This document shows, piece by piece, positions 8,006-16,221 of a stretch of 64,000 bases of DNA. The DNA comes from an uncultured Oscillibacter sp. (GTDB lineage: Bacteria; Bacillota; Clostridia; Oscillospirales; Oscillospiraceae). Every line of letters begins with the position of its first letter. Position 1 is the stretch's first letter. The stretch lies in contig CAJTSM010000004.1 of NCBI GenBank assembly GCA_910578935.1, positions 1 through 64,000 on the forward strand, written 5' to 3'. A model generated the notes under the pieces. It was not told the DNA's origin and ran no database searches. It saw only the letters and a list, made by a program, of their open reading frames with translations. A program made the translations under genes and the position numbers.

Positions 8006-8032
8006 TAAGAGGCCCGGAAACCGGGCCTCTTG
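8006..8032 (+). terminator. Terminator of spoVAD
   Basis: An 11-bp stem (AAGAGGCCCGG / CCGGGCCTCTT, AAA loop) begins one base after the stop codon. The U-run is short. Confidence 0.75.
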
Positions 8033-8080
8033 TTACATATCCCACAAGGAACTGCTCAGTATTCTTGTCTAAATTGACGG

Positions 8081-8139
8081 TTGACTTTGGTATGAAATCA
8101 GACTATAGTATCCTCTGCAAGTCCGATATCATACTATAG
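8081..8139 (+). promoter_or_regulatory. Promoter and palindromic operator of the marR-MATE operon
   Basis: TTGACT (8081-8086), 17-bp spacer, TATAGT (8104-8109). A 9-bp inverted repeat CTATAGTAT / ATACTATAG (8103-8111 and 8131-8139) covers the -10 and start region. That position suits autorepression by the MarR protein encoded just downstream. Confidence 0.75.
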
Positions 8140-8152
8140 GGGGCCAAAAATT

Positions 8153-8593
8153 ATGGACGCATACCGCCTATTTCAGGAATACCTTCAGCTCCAACACCAA
8201 ATTGACGAATTTTATCACGAGCTGGCCGTCCGGCAAAAGCTCTCCGACAGCGCCCTGCTGGTATTGTGGACCCTGTTGGAGCTGGGGGAGGGCTGCACGC
8301 AGACCGATATCTGCCGCCAGTTCGCCCTCACCAAGCAAACCGTCCACTCCTCCGTGCGGAAGCTGGCGAAAGACGGCTTCCTGTTCCTCCTTCCCGGCCC
8401 AGGGCGGGAGGTCCGGGTTTATCCCACCAAAATGGGCCGCGCCCTCATTCAGGAAAAAATTGTCCCCCTCAAAAACGCCGAGGAAGCCGCCTCCCGGCGC
8501 ATGGGAACGGAGGAGCTGGAAACCATGCTCCGCCTGACCCGGAAATGGCTCTCCCTGTTCCAGGAGGCAGCGGCCTCCATCCCCAAAATATAG
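8153..8593 (+). CDS. MarR-family transcriptional regulator
   Basis: 146 residues with a winged helix-turn-helix at about 45-110 ('LGEGCTQTDICRQFALTKQTVHSSVRKL', wing around 'GREVRVYPTKMG'). It starts at ATG 8153 with a modest AGGGGG site. It is the first gene of an operon with a MATE efflux pump 51 nt downstream. The palindrome over its promoter suggests a drug- or metabolite-responsive repressor that controls itself and the pump. A hairpin (8595-8617, CCGCCGGA / TCCGGCGG) without a U-run between the genes may reduce or tune pump expression. Confidence 0.9.
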   Translation: MDAYRLFQEYLQLQHQIDEFYHELAVRQKLSDSALLVLWTLLELGEGCTQTDICRQFALTKQTVHSSVRKLAKDGFLFLLPGPGREVRVYPTKMGRALIQEKIVPLKNAEEAASRRMGTEELETMLRLTRKWLSLFQEAAASIPKI

Positions 8594-8644
8594 ACCCGCC
8601 GGAGCTTTTCCGGCGGGCGCGAGATACAGAGAAAGGAACTCCTT

Positions 8645-9979
8645 ATGCACATCCATTTGTCCGAGCATTTCACCCATGGAAAGCTCCTGCGCTTCACTTT
8701 CCCCACCGTCGTCATGCTGATCTTCACCTCTATCTATGGCGTGGTAGACGGCGTGTTTGTCTCCAACTACGCAGGCAAAACCGCCTTCGCGGCGGTGAAT
8801 CTCATCATGCCCGCCCTGATGATCTTCGGCACCGTGGGCTTCATGCTGGGCACCGGCGGCAGCGCCGTGGTGGCCCGGACCATGGGGGAGGGGGATCTGC
8901 CCCGGGCCGGCCGCTACTTCTCCCTCATCACTTATACCGGGATCATCGCCGGTCTGGTCCTGACAGTCCTGGCCGAGCTTATCATGGACCCCCTCTGCAT
9001 CCTCCTGGGGGCGGAGGGGGAGATGCTGGCCCAGGCCGTGCTCTACGGGCGCATCCTCTCCCTGGCCCTAATTCCCTTCATTTTGCAAAACATGTTCCAG
9101 AGCTTTCTGGTGGCGGCGGAGCGGCCCAAGCTGGGCCTCTGGCTCACAGTGGCGGCGGGCCTCACCAATATGCTGGGAGACTGGCTGCTGGTAGGGGTTC
9201 TGCCCTGGGGGGTGGCCGGAGCGGCCATCGCCACGGTGGCCAGCTCTTTCGTGGGAGGCGTAGTGCCCCTGGTGTACTTTCTTCTGCCCAACAAGACCCC
9301 TCTCCAGCTGAGCAAAACCCGGTTTGAAGGCCGGGTGCTGGCTCAGACCTGCTCCAACGGCTCCTCAGAAATGATGGGCAATCTCTCCACTTCCCTGGTC
9401 AGCATCCTCTATAACTTCCAGCTGATGCTCCTGATTGGAGAAGACGGCGTGGCGGCCTTCGGGGTCATCATGTACGTGAACTTCATCTTTATCGGCGTCT
9501 TCATGGGCTACTCCATCGGCGCGGGCCCCGTGGTCAGCTATCACTACGGCGCGGGAAATCAGGAGGAACTCCGGAGTCTCCTCCGGAAAAGCCTTCTGCT
9601 CATGCTGGCGGGCTGCGCCGGGCTCACCGCCGCCGCCGTGGGATTGGCGGGCCCCCTGTCCCGGATTTTCGTGGGCTACGACCGGTCACTGCTGGCCCTC
9701 ACCACCCGGGGCTTCCGGCTGTACGCTCTGTCCTTCCTGGCCATGGGCTTCAACATCTTCGGCTCCGCCTTCTTCACCGCTCTGGGGAGCGGCGTAATCT
9801 CCGCCGCCATCGCCTTCTTGCGGACCCTGCTGTTTCAGACGGCGGCCATTTTCGTCCTGCCCCTCTTCCTGGGGCTGGACGGCATCTGGCTGGCGGTGAC
9901 GGCGGCGGAAGCGCTGACCTTGTTTGTCACCGCCCTGTTTCTCTTCACCCAGCGGAGGCATTACGGCTACGGCGGCTAG
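8645..9979 (+). CDS. MATE-family multidrug efflux transporter (MepA-like)
   Basis: 444 residues with 12 predicted membrane helices in two homologous halves, typical of Na+- or H+-coupled MATE exporters. Family patterns seen include 'GGSAVVARTMGEGD', 'FGVIMYVNFIFIGVFMGYSIGAGPVVSYHYGAGN' split over the seventh and eighth helices, and 'GSAFFTALG'. ATG 8645 has AAGGAAC upstream. It follows a MarR regulator in the same operon, which fits inducible export of toxic organic cations. Its last 4 nt overlap the end of the convergent sirohaem synthase gene. Confidence 0.93.
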   Translation: MHIHLSEHFTHGKLLRFTFPTVVMLIFTSIYGVVDGVFVSNYAGKTAFAAVNLIMPALMIFGTVGFMLGTGGSAVVARTMGEGDLPRAGRYFSLITYTGIIAGLVLTVLAELIMDPLCILLGAEGEMLAQAVLYGRILSLALIPFILQNMFQSFLVAAERPKLGLWLTVAAGLTNMLGDWLLVGVLPWGVAGAAIATVASSFVGGVVPLVYFLLPNKTPLQLSKTRFEGRVLAQTCSNGSSEMMGNLSTSLVSILYNFQLMLLIGEDGVAAFGVIMYVNFIFIGVFMGYSIGAGPVVSYHYGAGNQEELRSLLRKSLLLMLAGCAGLTAAAVGLAGPLSRIFVGYDRSLLALTTRGFRLYALSFLAMGFNIFGSAFFTALGSGVISAAIAFLRTLLFQTAAIFVLPLFLGLDGIWLAVTAAEALTLFVTALFLFTQRRHYGYGG

Positions 9980-11313
9980 GCCTTCAGGTCCATCCCCGCC
10001 GTGCCCCCCACCACGATGACGGCGGGGGCCTCCGCCCCGGCCTCCCGCGCCCTCTCCGCGATGTCGTTCAACGTCCCCCGGACCGCCATGGGCCGGGGGG
10101 CGTTTTCGCCGGAGATCACGGCGGCGGGCGTTCCCGGCGGCAGCCCGGCCCCCATCAGACGGCGGGCAATCTTCTCCAGTTGGGACAATCCCATGAGAAA
10201 CACCAAGGTCCCCGGCAGGCGGGCCAAATCCTCCAAACACTCCGGCATTCCGTCCGCTGAATCCGCCGTGTGGGCGGTGACCACATGAAATCCCCGGCTC
10301 ACTCCCCGGTGGGTGACGGGAATCCCCGCTCTGCCGGGGACAGCCACGGCGGAGGTGACGCCGGGGACATACTCCCATTCGATTCCGGCGGCCTGGAGGG
10401 CCAGGGCTTCCTCCCCGCCCCGGCCAAAGACAAAGGGGTCCCCGCCCTTGAGGCGGACCACCGTCTTTCCCTCCCGGGCCTTGGCAATCAGCAGGGCGTT
10501 GATCTCCTCCTGAGCCGCGGAGTGCCGTCCCCGCCGCTTGCCTACATAGATTTTTTCCGCCCCCTCCGGGGCCGCGTCCAGCAGCTCCGGGGCCAGAAGG
10601 CCGTCGTAGACCACCGCGCCGCAGCGCTCCAGCAGCCGGAGTCCCCGGACGGTAATCAAGTCCGCCGCCCCACAGCCCGCGCCCACCAAATAGACTTTCC
10701 CAGCCCTGGGCGTACCCGTCAGCACCGCCGCCAGCGCGGCCTCCTCCAGGGGGAAGCCCCTCTCCAGGCAGACGGAAAACAGCCGGGAAAACACGGCGGC
10801 GCGTTTTTCCTCCGGAAGTCTCTCCCGGACCATAGGGCGCAGGGAGGCCAGATAGGCCAGCAGCGCCCCAAAGCCCTCCGGGACCGCCGCCGAAACCCTC
10901 CGCTTCACCCAGGCGGCGGCGCTGGGACTGGCCCCGGCGGTGGAGACGCCCACGGTCAAATCTCCCCGCTTCACCAGGGCGGGAAACAGGAACGTACACC
11001 CCTCCTTGTCGTCCACCGCATTCACCGGGATGTCCTTTTTCCGGCAGAGGGCGGCAATCTCCCGGTTGGCCTCCCGGCTGTCCGTGGCGGCAATCACAAA
11101 AAACGTTCCTTCCAGCATGGCGGGTTCAAAGGTCCGGCGAAGCAGCGTCAGCCCCGGCACGGCCTCGATTTCCGGCAGGATCTCCGGCGCGGCCACCGTG
11201 AGCCGGGGTCCGTAGGGCAGGAGTTTTTGGAGCTTTCGCGCCGCCACGGTCCCGCCCCCCACTACCAGCCCCTCCCGGCCCTCCAAGTCCATAAAAAACG
11301 GAAAGTACCCCAT
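9976..11313 (-). CDS. cysG: Bifunctional sirohaem synthase: precorrin-2 dehydrogenase + uroporphyrinogen III methyltransferase
   Basis: 445 residues from ATG 11313 (GGAGGAGG upstream). A longer reading frame upstream lies inside the ABC gene and is not coding. The N-terminal half is the NAD-dependent precorrin-2 dehydrogenase/ferrochelatase domain ('LVVGGGTVAARKLQKLL', 'AATDSREANREIA', 'VSTAGASPSAAAWVKRR'). The C-terminal half (from about 205) is the SAM-dependent methyltransferase ('VYLVGAGCGAADLITVRG', 'VVRLKGGDPFVFGRGGEE', 'PGVTSAVAVPGRAGIPVTHR'). Together they convert uroporphyrinogen III to sirohaem. It is the last gene of the ABC importer operon, one nt after the ATPase stop, and can supply cofactor to the reductase at 14159. 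Confidence 0.95.
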   Translation of the reverse strand: MGYFPFFMDLEGREGLVVGGGTVAARKLQKLLPYGPRLTVAAPEILPEIEAVPGLTLLRRTFEPAMLEGTFFVIAATDSREANREIAALCRKKDIPVNAVDDKEGCTFLFPALVKRGDLTVGVSTAGASPSAAAWVKRRVSAAVPEGFGALLAYLASLRPMVRERLPEEKRAAVFSRLFSVCLERGFPLEEAALAAVLTGTPRAGKVYLVGAGCGAADLITVRGLRLLERCGAVVYDGLLAPELLDAAPEGAEKIYVGKRRGRHSAAQEEINALLIAKAREGKTVVRLKGGDPFVFGRGGEEALALQAAGIEWEYVPGVTSAVAVPGRAGIPVTHRGVSRGFHVVTAHTADSADGMPECLEDLARLPGTLVFLMGLSQLEKIARRLMGAGLPPGTPAAVISGENAPRPMAVRGTLNDIAERAREAGAEAPAVIVVGGTAGMDLKA

Positions 11314-11314
11314 G

Positions 11315-12085
11315 TCAGTCCTCCTCCGCCAGATCACAGAAATAGCGCCAGCCCCCCGGTCCGTAAACCCGGTCCAGACGGACGCCCATGACCCGGGCCA
11401 ATACTCCGCTCTGATAAATCTCCTCCGGCCCGCCCAGGGCCAGCAGACGGCCCTCTCCCAGCACGGCCGCACTGTCCGCCATGGTCAGGGCCAAAGAGAG
11501 GTCGTGGAGAACCAGAGCCACGGCCTTCCCCTCCGCCGCCAGGCGGCGGGAAAGGGCTAAGACCTCCAGCTGGTGCCGCACATCCAGGAAGGCGGTGGGC
11601 TCGTCCATCAAGACGGTTTCCGTCTCCTGGGCCAGGACCAGGGCGAGATACACCTTCTGCCGCTGTCCCCCGGACAGCTCCGGCAGAGGCCGGTCCGCCA
11701 GGGCCAAGGCGTCCGCCGCCTCCAGGGCCCGGTCCACGGCCTCATAGTCCTCCCGGCTGTAACGCCGGGGATAGGACAGATAGGGAAACCGCCCGTGGAG
11801 AACCATCCGCCGGGCCGTGATGCGGGGTACCGTCCGGGACTGAGGCAGATAGGCGATCTTCCGGGCAGCCTGCCGGGAATTGTAGTCCCCCAGAGCCTTT
11901 CCGTCCAGCAGAATCTCCCCGCCAAGAGGCGGTAGAAGGCCGGATATGGTCCGCAGGAGCGTACTCTTCCCGCAGCCGTTGGGCCCCAGCAAAGCTAGGA
12001 CCCGGCCGGGCCGGACCGCCAGGGATACCCCTTCCAGCACGGTCCGGCCCGGATAGCCCGCCGCAAGATTTTTCACTTCAAGCAT
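11315..12085 (-). CDS. ABC transporter ATPase, FecE/BtuD type
   Basis: 256 residues. Walker A 'GPNGCGKST', signature 'LSGGQRQK' and Walker B 'TVLMDEP' followed by the H-loop 'LVLHDLSLAL' are intact. It powers import by the permease whose gene overlaps its start by 8 nt. The family imports ferric siderophores, haem or cobalamin. The neighbouring sirohaem genes suggest iron or a tetrapyrrole as cargo, but the sequence does not decide. Confidence 0.93.
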   Translation of the reverse strand: MLEVKNLAAGYPGRTVLEGVSLAVRPGRVLALLGPNGCGKSTLLRTISGLLPPLGGEILLDGKALGDYNSRQAARKIAYLPQSRTVPRITARRMVLHGRFPYLSYPRRYSREDYEAVDRALEAADALALADRPLPELSGGQRQKVYLALVLAQETETVLMDEPTAFLDVRHQLEVLALSRRLAAEGKAVALVLHDLSLALTMADSAAVLGEGRLLALGGPEEIYQSGVLARVMGVRLDRVYGPGGWRYFCDLAEED

Positions 12086-13097
12086 GGCTGTTCCCCCTTC
12101 CCCGCCTCTGCCGCAGCAGCAGCCAGAGGAAGAACGGCCCGCCCAGCAGGGACAACACCACCCCTACCGGCAGCTCGTAGGGGGCGAACAGCGTCCGGGC
12201 CAGAATGTCGCACAGCGTCAGCAGCGCCGCCCCTCCTAAAGCCGCCGCCAGCAGCAGCCGGGCGGAGCTGTCCTCCCCTACCAGCCGCCGAACCATATGG
12301 GGAGCGATCAGGCCCACAAAGCCCAAAAGGCCCGCGAAGCTCACCGCCGCCCCCGCCAGCGCCGCCGCCAGAGCCAGCAGAACCAGCCGCAGCCGCCGGG
12401 CCGGAAGCCCCAGGCTCCGGGCGGTTTCCTCCCCCAAAAGGAGCACGTCCAGCTCTCCCGCCAGAGACAGCGCCAGAAGAAACGCCGCCAGCACCACCCA
12501 GAAGGCTGGGGCCACCCGGCTCATGGAGAGGTTCGCCATGCCTCCCACCCGAAAGTCGGTGTATCCGTTCAGCGCGTCGGGAAAGAAGGTCAGCACCGTG
12601 TCGATCCCGGCGCTGAACATGCCGCTGACCGCCACCCCCGCCAAGACCAGCGTCATTTTGGACGCGCCGGTCCGTTCCGCGATCAGCAGCACCAGCAGCA
12701 CACCTCCAAAAGCCCCCAGAAACGCGGCGAAGGGAACCGCCGCCGTCCAGGCGGGCCAGAGGGCGGCGCAAACCGCCGTACAGAGTCCCGCCCCGGCGTT
12801 GACGCCGATGACGTTGGGCGCCGCCAGGGGATTCCCCAGCACTCCCTGAATCACGGTCCCCGCCGCCGCCAGCGCCGCTCCCGCCAAAAGACAGCCGCAG
12901 GTCCGGGGCAGCCGGGCATAGAGCACGACCGGCACCGCCGGACCGCTCCCTCTTCCAAGCAAAACGGCCAAAACCTCTCCGGGCCTCACAGCCACCGCCC
13001 CCAGGCACAGGCTCATCAGGGCGGAGAGGCCCGCCAGTGCCGCCAGCGCCGGGAGGATATATTCAGTTCGGGTAAAGGATATCCGCGAGTCCTTCAT
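12078..13097 (-). CDS. FecCD-family ABC permease
   Basis: 339 residues from ATG 13097, chosen for the GGGGGGAA site; an in-frame ATG at 13118 has no ribosome site. About nine to ten membrane helices. It has the family segment 'RLPRTCGCLLAGAALAAAGTVIQGVLGNPLAAPNVIGV' (two parts) near residues 60-100 and the coupling region 'GLLGFVGLIAPHMVRRLVG'. It probably acts as a homodimer, because only one permease gene is present. Its start overlaps the binding-protein gene by 35 nt, implying coupled translation. Confidence 0.92.
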   Translation of the reverse strand: MKDSRISFTRTEYILPALAALAGLSALMSLCLGAVAVRPGEVLAVLLGRGSGPAVPVVLYARLPRTCGCLLAGAALAAAGTVIQGVLGNPLAAPNVIGVNAGAGLCTAVCAALWPAWTAAVPFAAFLGAFGGVLLVLLIAERTGASKMTLVLAGVAVSGMFSAGIDTVLTFFPDALNGYTDFRVGGMANLSMSRVAPAFWVVLAAFLLALSLAGELDVLLLGEETARSLGLPARRLRLVLLALAAALAGAAVSFAGLLGFVGLIAPHMVRRLVGEDSSARLLLAAALGGAALLTLCDILARTLFAPYELPVGVVLSLLGGPFFLWLLLRQRRGRGNSHA

Positions 13098-14001
13098 AAG
13101 CTTCCCCCCAGCGGGCATTGGGCTTCAGGTTGTAGAGCCGGTGATCCAGGGTGATAAACCGTCCCTCCCTCACCGCCCTAAGGCCGCTCCAGGCGGGATT
13201 GGACAGCAGCGCCGCGTTCAGCGATTTCTGCGCCGCGGCGGCATCCGCCCCCTGGAGGACGGCAAAAATATATTCCGGGTCCCCGGCGATAATGCCCTCC
13301 ATGCTCAGATTCTCCAGAAGGCCGCCGCCGTCGGCGACGTTGACGCAGCCCAGGTCCGCCAGCATCTCCCCCAGGACGCTTCCTTCGCTGCCCTTGGCTT
13401 TGCAGCTGCTGCCGCTGGCCCGGACATAGAGCACCCTGGGGGCGCTGCCATCCTGCCGGGCCACAGCGGCGTCCACCTGTTCCCGGACGGCGGTCCCGTA
13501 AGTCTCGTACCGCTCCGGCTGTCCGGTGAGGCGGGCGCAGACTTCCAGCATCCGCAGGTAGTCGTCAAAGCAGTCCACCTCAAAATAGGCGGCGGGGATT
13601 CCCGCCTGAGCAAAGGTATCCCTCAGCTCCAGATCCGCGGCGGTGTTGACGCTGGCCAGGATCAAATCCGGCTCCGCCGCCAGGAGCACCTCAAGATTCG
13701 GCTCCTTCACGGCCCCCAGGTCCGCCGCATCCTCCCGCAGTCCCAGGTCAAAGGAGGTCCAGGCATCCCCCGCGGCGGCAATCAGGGTATCCCGTCCCCC
13801 GGCCAGGCACCAGATATCGGCAAAGCTGCCGATCATCGCCGCCACCCTTTGGGGCGGCTCCAGCGAAAAGTCCCGGCCCAGGTCGTCCGTAAAAGACACG
13901 GCCTTTCCAGAAGGAGGAGGCGGGGCCCCGGCCCCTTCCGGCAAAGTCCCCCCACAGGCGGTCAAAAACAGCAGCGCAGCCAGCAGGCACAGGCGTTTCA
14001 T
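13063..14001 (-). CDS. Iron/cobalamin-type ABC substrate-binding lipoprotein
   Basis: 312 residues. The signal peptide ends at lipobox LTAC (Cys16), so it is anchored on the outer face of the membrane. The class III periplasmic-binding fold is seen in 'VSFTDDLGRDFSLEPPQRVA', 'PNLEVLLAAEPDLILAS', a long linker helix and C-terminal 'AVREGRFITLDHRLYNL'. It has GAGGGGAGA 8 nt before ATG 14001. It is the first gene of the order binding protein-permease-ATPase-cysG. The ligand is not evident: iron siderophore, haem or corrinoid are the family options. Confidence 0.92.
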   Translation of the reverse strand: MKRLCLLAALLFLTACGGTLPEGAGAPPPPSGKAVSFTDDLGRDFSLEPPQRVAAMIGSFADIWCLAGGRDTLIAAAGDAWTSFDLGLREDAADLGAVKEPNLEVLLAAEPDLILASVNTAADLELRDTFAQAGIPAAYFEVDCFDDYLRMLEVCARLTGQPERYETYGTAVREQVDAAVARQDGSAPRVLYVRASGSSCKAKGSEGSVLGEMLADLGCVNVADGGGLLENLSMEGIIAGDPEYIFAVLQGADAAAAQKSLNAALLSNPAWSGLRAVREGRFITLDHRLYNLKPNARWGEAYEGLADILYPN

Positions 14002-14109
14002 GGATATTCTCCCCTCTTTTTTATGAAGCCGGGCTCTGCCCCGGCCCGCTCCTCCGGCCTTTCCAAACGGGCGGGCGCGGAGTCCCGCCCCTTCGGCGCG
14101 TCAACAGCA

Positions 14110-14136
14110 AGGAGGCGGACTCCAGGCCCGCCTCCT
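14110..14136 (-). terminator. GC-rich hairpin after the reductase gene
   Basis: AGGAGGCGG / CCGCCTCCT with a 9-nt loop, 23 nt after the reductase stop. There is no U-run, so termination may be partial and the downstream ABC genes may be read through. Nothing recognisable as a cobalamin or other known riboswitch lies between here and 14001. Confidence 0.4.
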
Positions 14137-14158
14137 CTCCGTTAAAAATCGTATCTTC

Positions 14159-15703
14159 TTAAGCGTACTTCTCCACGATGGCGTTCAGGTCCTCCCGATG
14201 GCTCTCGGACCACTGGGCCCAGTTCTGACCCGCTGCGGCCGCCGCTTTCCCCAGCTCCACCAGCAGGGCGGGGATATCCTTCTCCAGGATTACCGCCCCC
14301 GCTTCTCCAAAGCGGGCTTTGTCCAGGGCGTCGCTGCCCCCCAGGAAGATCCGGAACGCCGGCTGGGGCTTCTTGTCCTCCAGCCGCACGCCCCCTTGGA
14401 AGCCGATCGTCCCCGCCTGATGGGCGGCGCAGCTGGAAGGACAGCCGGAAACCGTGATTTTCGGCAGGGCCCCGTCGGGAATCCCCGCCTCCCGAACCGC
14501 CTTGACCGCGGCTTGGAGCAGTCCCTGGCTGTCCCGAATGCCTTGCTGGCACACCGTCGCACCGATGCAGGCCACGCTGTACTCAAACTCCGTCTTCGCG
14601 CCGTCCTCCGTGACGGCCAGCACTTTTTCCACCCCGGCGGCGGGGAGGTTGATGATATACAGCGTCTCATCCGGCCCCACCCGGCACTCCGCGTTGCACA
14701 GGTCCTTAATGGCGGCATACAACTGGGCGGGCTTTTCCACCGGCAGCACGCCGCCGATGGGGTGGTACTTCACCGCGTACATCCCCAGCTGCTTCTGGGG
14801 GATAGCCCGGGGGTGGTCCAGAGTCCCGTCTCCTCCGCAGACATCGGCCAAGGCCTCCAGCCGGGGCAGCTCCAACCCGCCCGCCGCCTTCGCGGCCTCC
14901 ACGTTTTTCAAAAAGGCCGCCTTCAGCCCCTCGGGTCCCAGGGTGTCCTGCATGAAGCGGGTCCGGGCCTTGGCCCGGTTCTCATAATTGCCGTGTTGGC
15001 AGAAGGTGTCCACCATGGCCTTGACATAATACAAAACATCCTGGGGGTTCACCGCCTCCTCTACCAGCACGCCCATGCGGTGGCCCATGGCCCCCAGCCC
15101 CCCGGCAATGCGGAGGGAGAAGGTCCCGTCCTCCCGGGCCTGGAAGCCCATGTCCCGAAACGCGCTGTGGACGGAGTCGTCCACACCGTTGGAAAACGCA
15201 ATCTTCAGTTTCCGGGGCATGTGAATGTCCCGGCAGATGGAGAGGAGGTAGTCCGTCACCGCCGCCGCCCAGGGGGAGGGGTCAAACGCCTCCCCCTTCT
15301 GTACGCCGGAGAGGGGGCTGCACATCACGTTCCGGGGATTGTCTCCTCCGCCGCCCCGGCAGATCACGCCCACCCCGACGGCCTCTCCCATGATGGCGGG
15401 AACCTGCTCCGCCGCAAGGTCATGAAGCTGTACCGTCTCGCAGGTGGTGAGCTTCAGCCGCCGAACGCCGTATTTTTCCACCGTATCCGCCAGAAATTTC
15501 AGACGCTCCACCGTCAAGCGACCGGCAGGCATCCGCAGACGGAGCATATGCTTCGCGGGGTCCCGCTGGGCATAGCTGCCCATACCGCCGGAATAACCTT
15601 TGTAATCCTTCTTATCCAGCCTGCCCTCTTGAAAATCCTGAATTTTTCCGGAGAAGGTTTCGATTTCCTCCCGATAAGTTTGAAGCCATTTGGAGTCCAC
15701 CAT
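14159..15703 (-). CDS. Ferredoxin-type nitrite/sulfite reductase, sirohaem and [4Fe-4S]
   Basis: 514 residues from ATG 15703; an in-frame TTG at 15724 has no ribosome site. The two reductase repeats and the cluster ligands are present: C-x5-C at residues 379-385 (CIGATVC) and C-x3-C at 421-425 (CPSSC), the signature of sirohaem/[4Fe-4S] enzymes. 'RLRMPAGRLT' and 'GVGVICRGGGGDNPRNV' are the usual substrate/sirohaem-contact regions. It reduces nitrite to ammonium or sulfite to sulfide using six electrons; the sequence does not choose between them. The neighbouring sirohaem synthase fits cofactor supply. The promoter is at 15760-15788. Confidence 0.92.
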   Translation of the reverse strand: MVDSKWLQTYREEIETFSGKIQDFQEGRLDKKDYKGYSGGMGSYAQRDPAKHMLRLRMPAGRLTVERLKFLADTVEKYGVRRLKLTTCETVQLHDLAAEQVPAIMGEAVGVGVICRGGGGDNPRNVMCSPLSGVQKGEAFDPSPWAAAVTDYLLSICRDIHMPRKLKIAFSNGVDDSVHSAFRDMGFQAREDGTFSLRIAGGLGAMGHRMGVLVEEAVNPQDVLYYVKAMVDTFCQHGNYENRAKARTRFMQDTLGPEGLKAAFLKNVEAAKAAGGLELPRLEALADVCGGDGTLDHPRAIPQKQLGMYAVKYHPIGGVLPVEKPAQLYAAIKDLCNAECRVGPDETLYIINLPAAGVEKVLAVTEDGAKTEFEYSVACIGATVCQQGIRDSQGLLQAAVKAVREAGIPDGALPKITVSGCPSSCAAHQAGTIGFQGGVRLEDKKPQPAFRIFLGGSDALDKARFGEAGAVILEKDIPALLVELGKAAAAAGQNWAQWSESHREDLNAIVEKYA

Positions 15704-15759
15704 GAAGCGCCGCCCTCTTTCCAAGTATTCCGCCGTCCCGGCGGGAAGTCGTCCCGGTT

Positions 15760-15788
15760 ATTGTACCACAAAGCCCATCCCTTCGCAA
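15760..15788 (-). promoter_or_regulatory. Sigma-A promoter of the reductase gene
   Basis: The minus strand reads TTGCGA, 17-bp spacer, TACAAT. The leader to the ATG at 15703 is about 50 nt. Confidence 0.7.
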
Positions 15789-15795
15789 TCCCCAA

Positions 15796-16221
15796 TCACG
15801 GGCTCTCCAGGTCCTCCGGTTCCAAAAGGCGGAAGCCGTTTTCCGCCAGCAGCCGGGCAAAGACGCCCATTCCCGGAACCCTCCGGCCGGAAAAGGTGCC
15901 GTCGTAAACCTGCCTCACGCCGCAGCTGGGGCTCCGGGGTTGGAGAACCGCCAGCTCCGCCCCCGCCCGCCGGGCGATGTCCAGGGCCAGCTCCGCCCCC
16001 CGGCGGAAGGCTTGGTCCACGTTTTCCCCGTCCCGGGCAATCACCGCGCCGTCCACGATCTCCGCCGGGGTCCGGGGCGCCGGCAGTCCCCCCAGGACCT
16101 CCGGGCAGACGGGGACCGCTTCGTGGTCCTTGAGAAAGGCCAGCACCGTTTCATTTCGATTGTTCCCGCCGCTGTACTTGCAGTTCTCCCCCAGCAGGCA
16201 GGCGCTTACCAGCACCTTCAC
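15796..16221 (-). CDS. DUF523-family protein
   Basis: 141 residues, the full length of the DUF523 family. Conserved Cys patterns are 'SACLLGENCKYSG', 'PVCPEVLGGLP.PR.P.E' and 'RSPSCG'. The Cys residues suggest metal or cluster binding; no reaction is established. It starts at GTG 16221, whose GTGA overlaps the stop of the ATPase gene, with GGAGGG 9 nt upstream. Translational coupling with the DUF815 ATPase is likely. Confidence 0.9.
   Translation of the reverse strand: MKVLVSACLLGENCKYSGGNNRNETVLAFLKDHEAVPVCPEVLGGLPAPRTPAEIVDGAVIARDGENVDQAFRRGAELALDIARRAGAELAVLQPRSPSCGVRQVYDGTFSGRRVPGMGVFARLLAENGFRLLEPEDLESP

Noticed and set aside
14002..14158. Possible cobalamin or other riboswitch upstream of the ABC importer operon
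   Set aside because: No B12-box or other conserved riboswitch core could be seen, only GC-rich hairpins.
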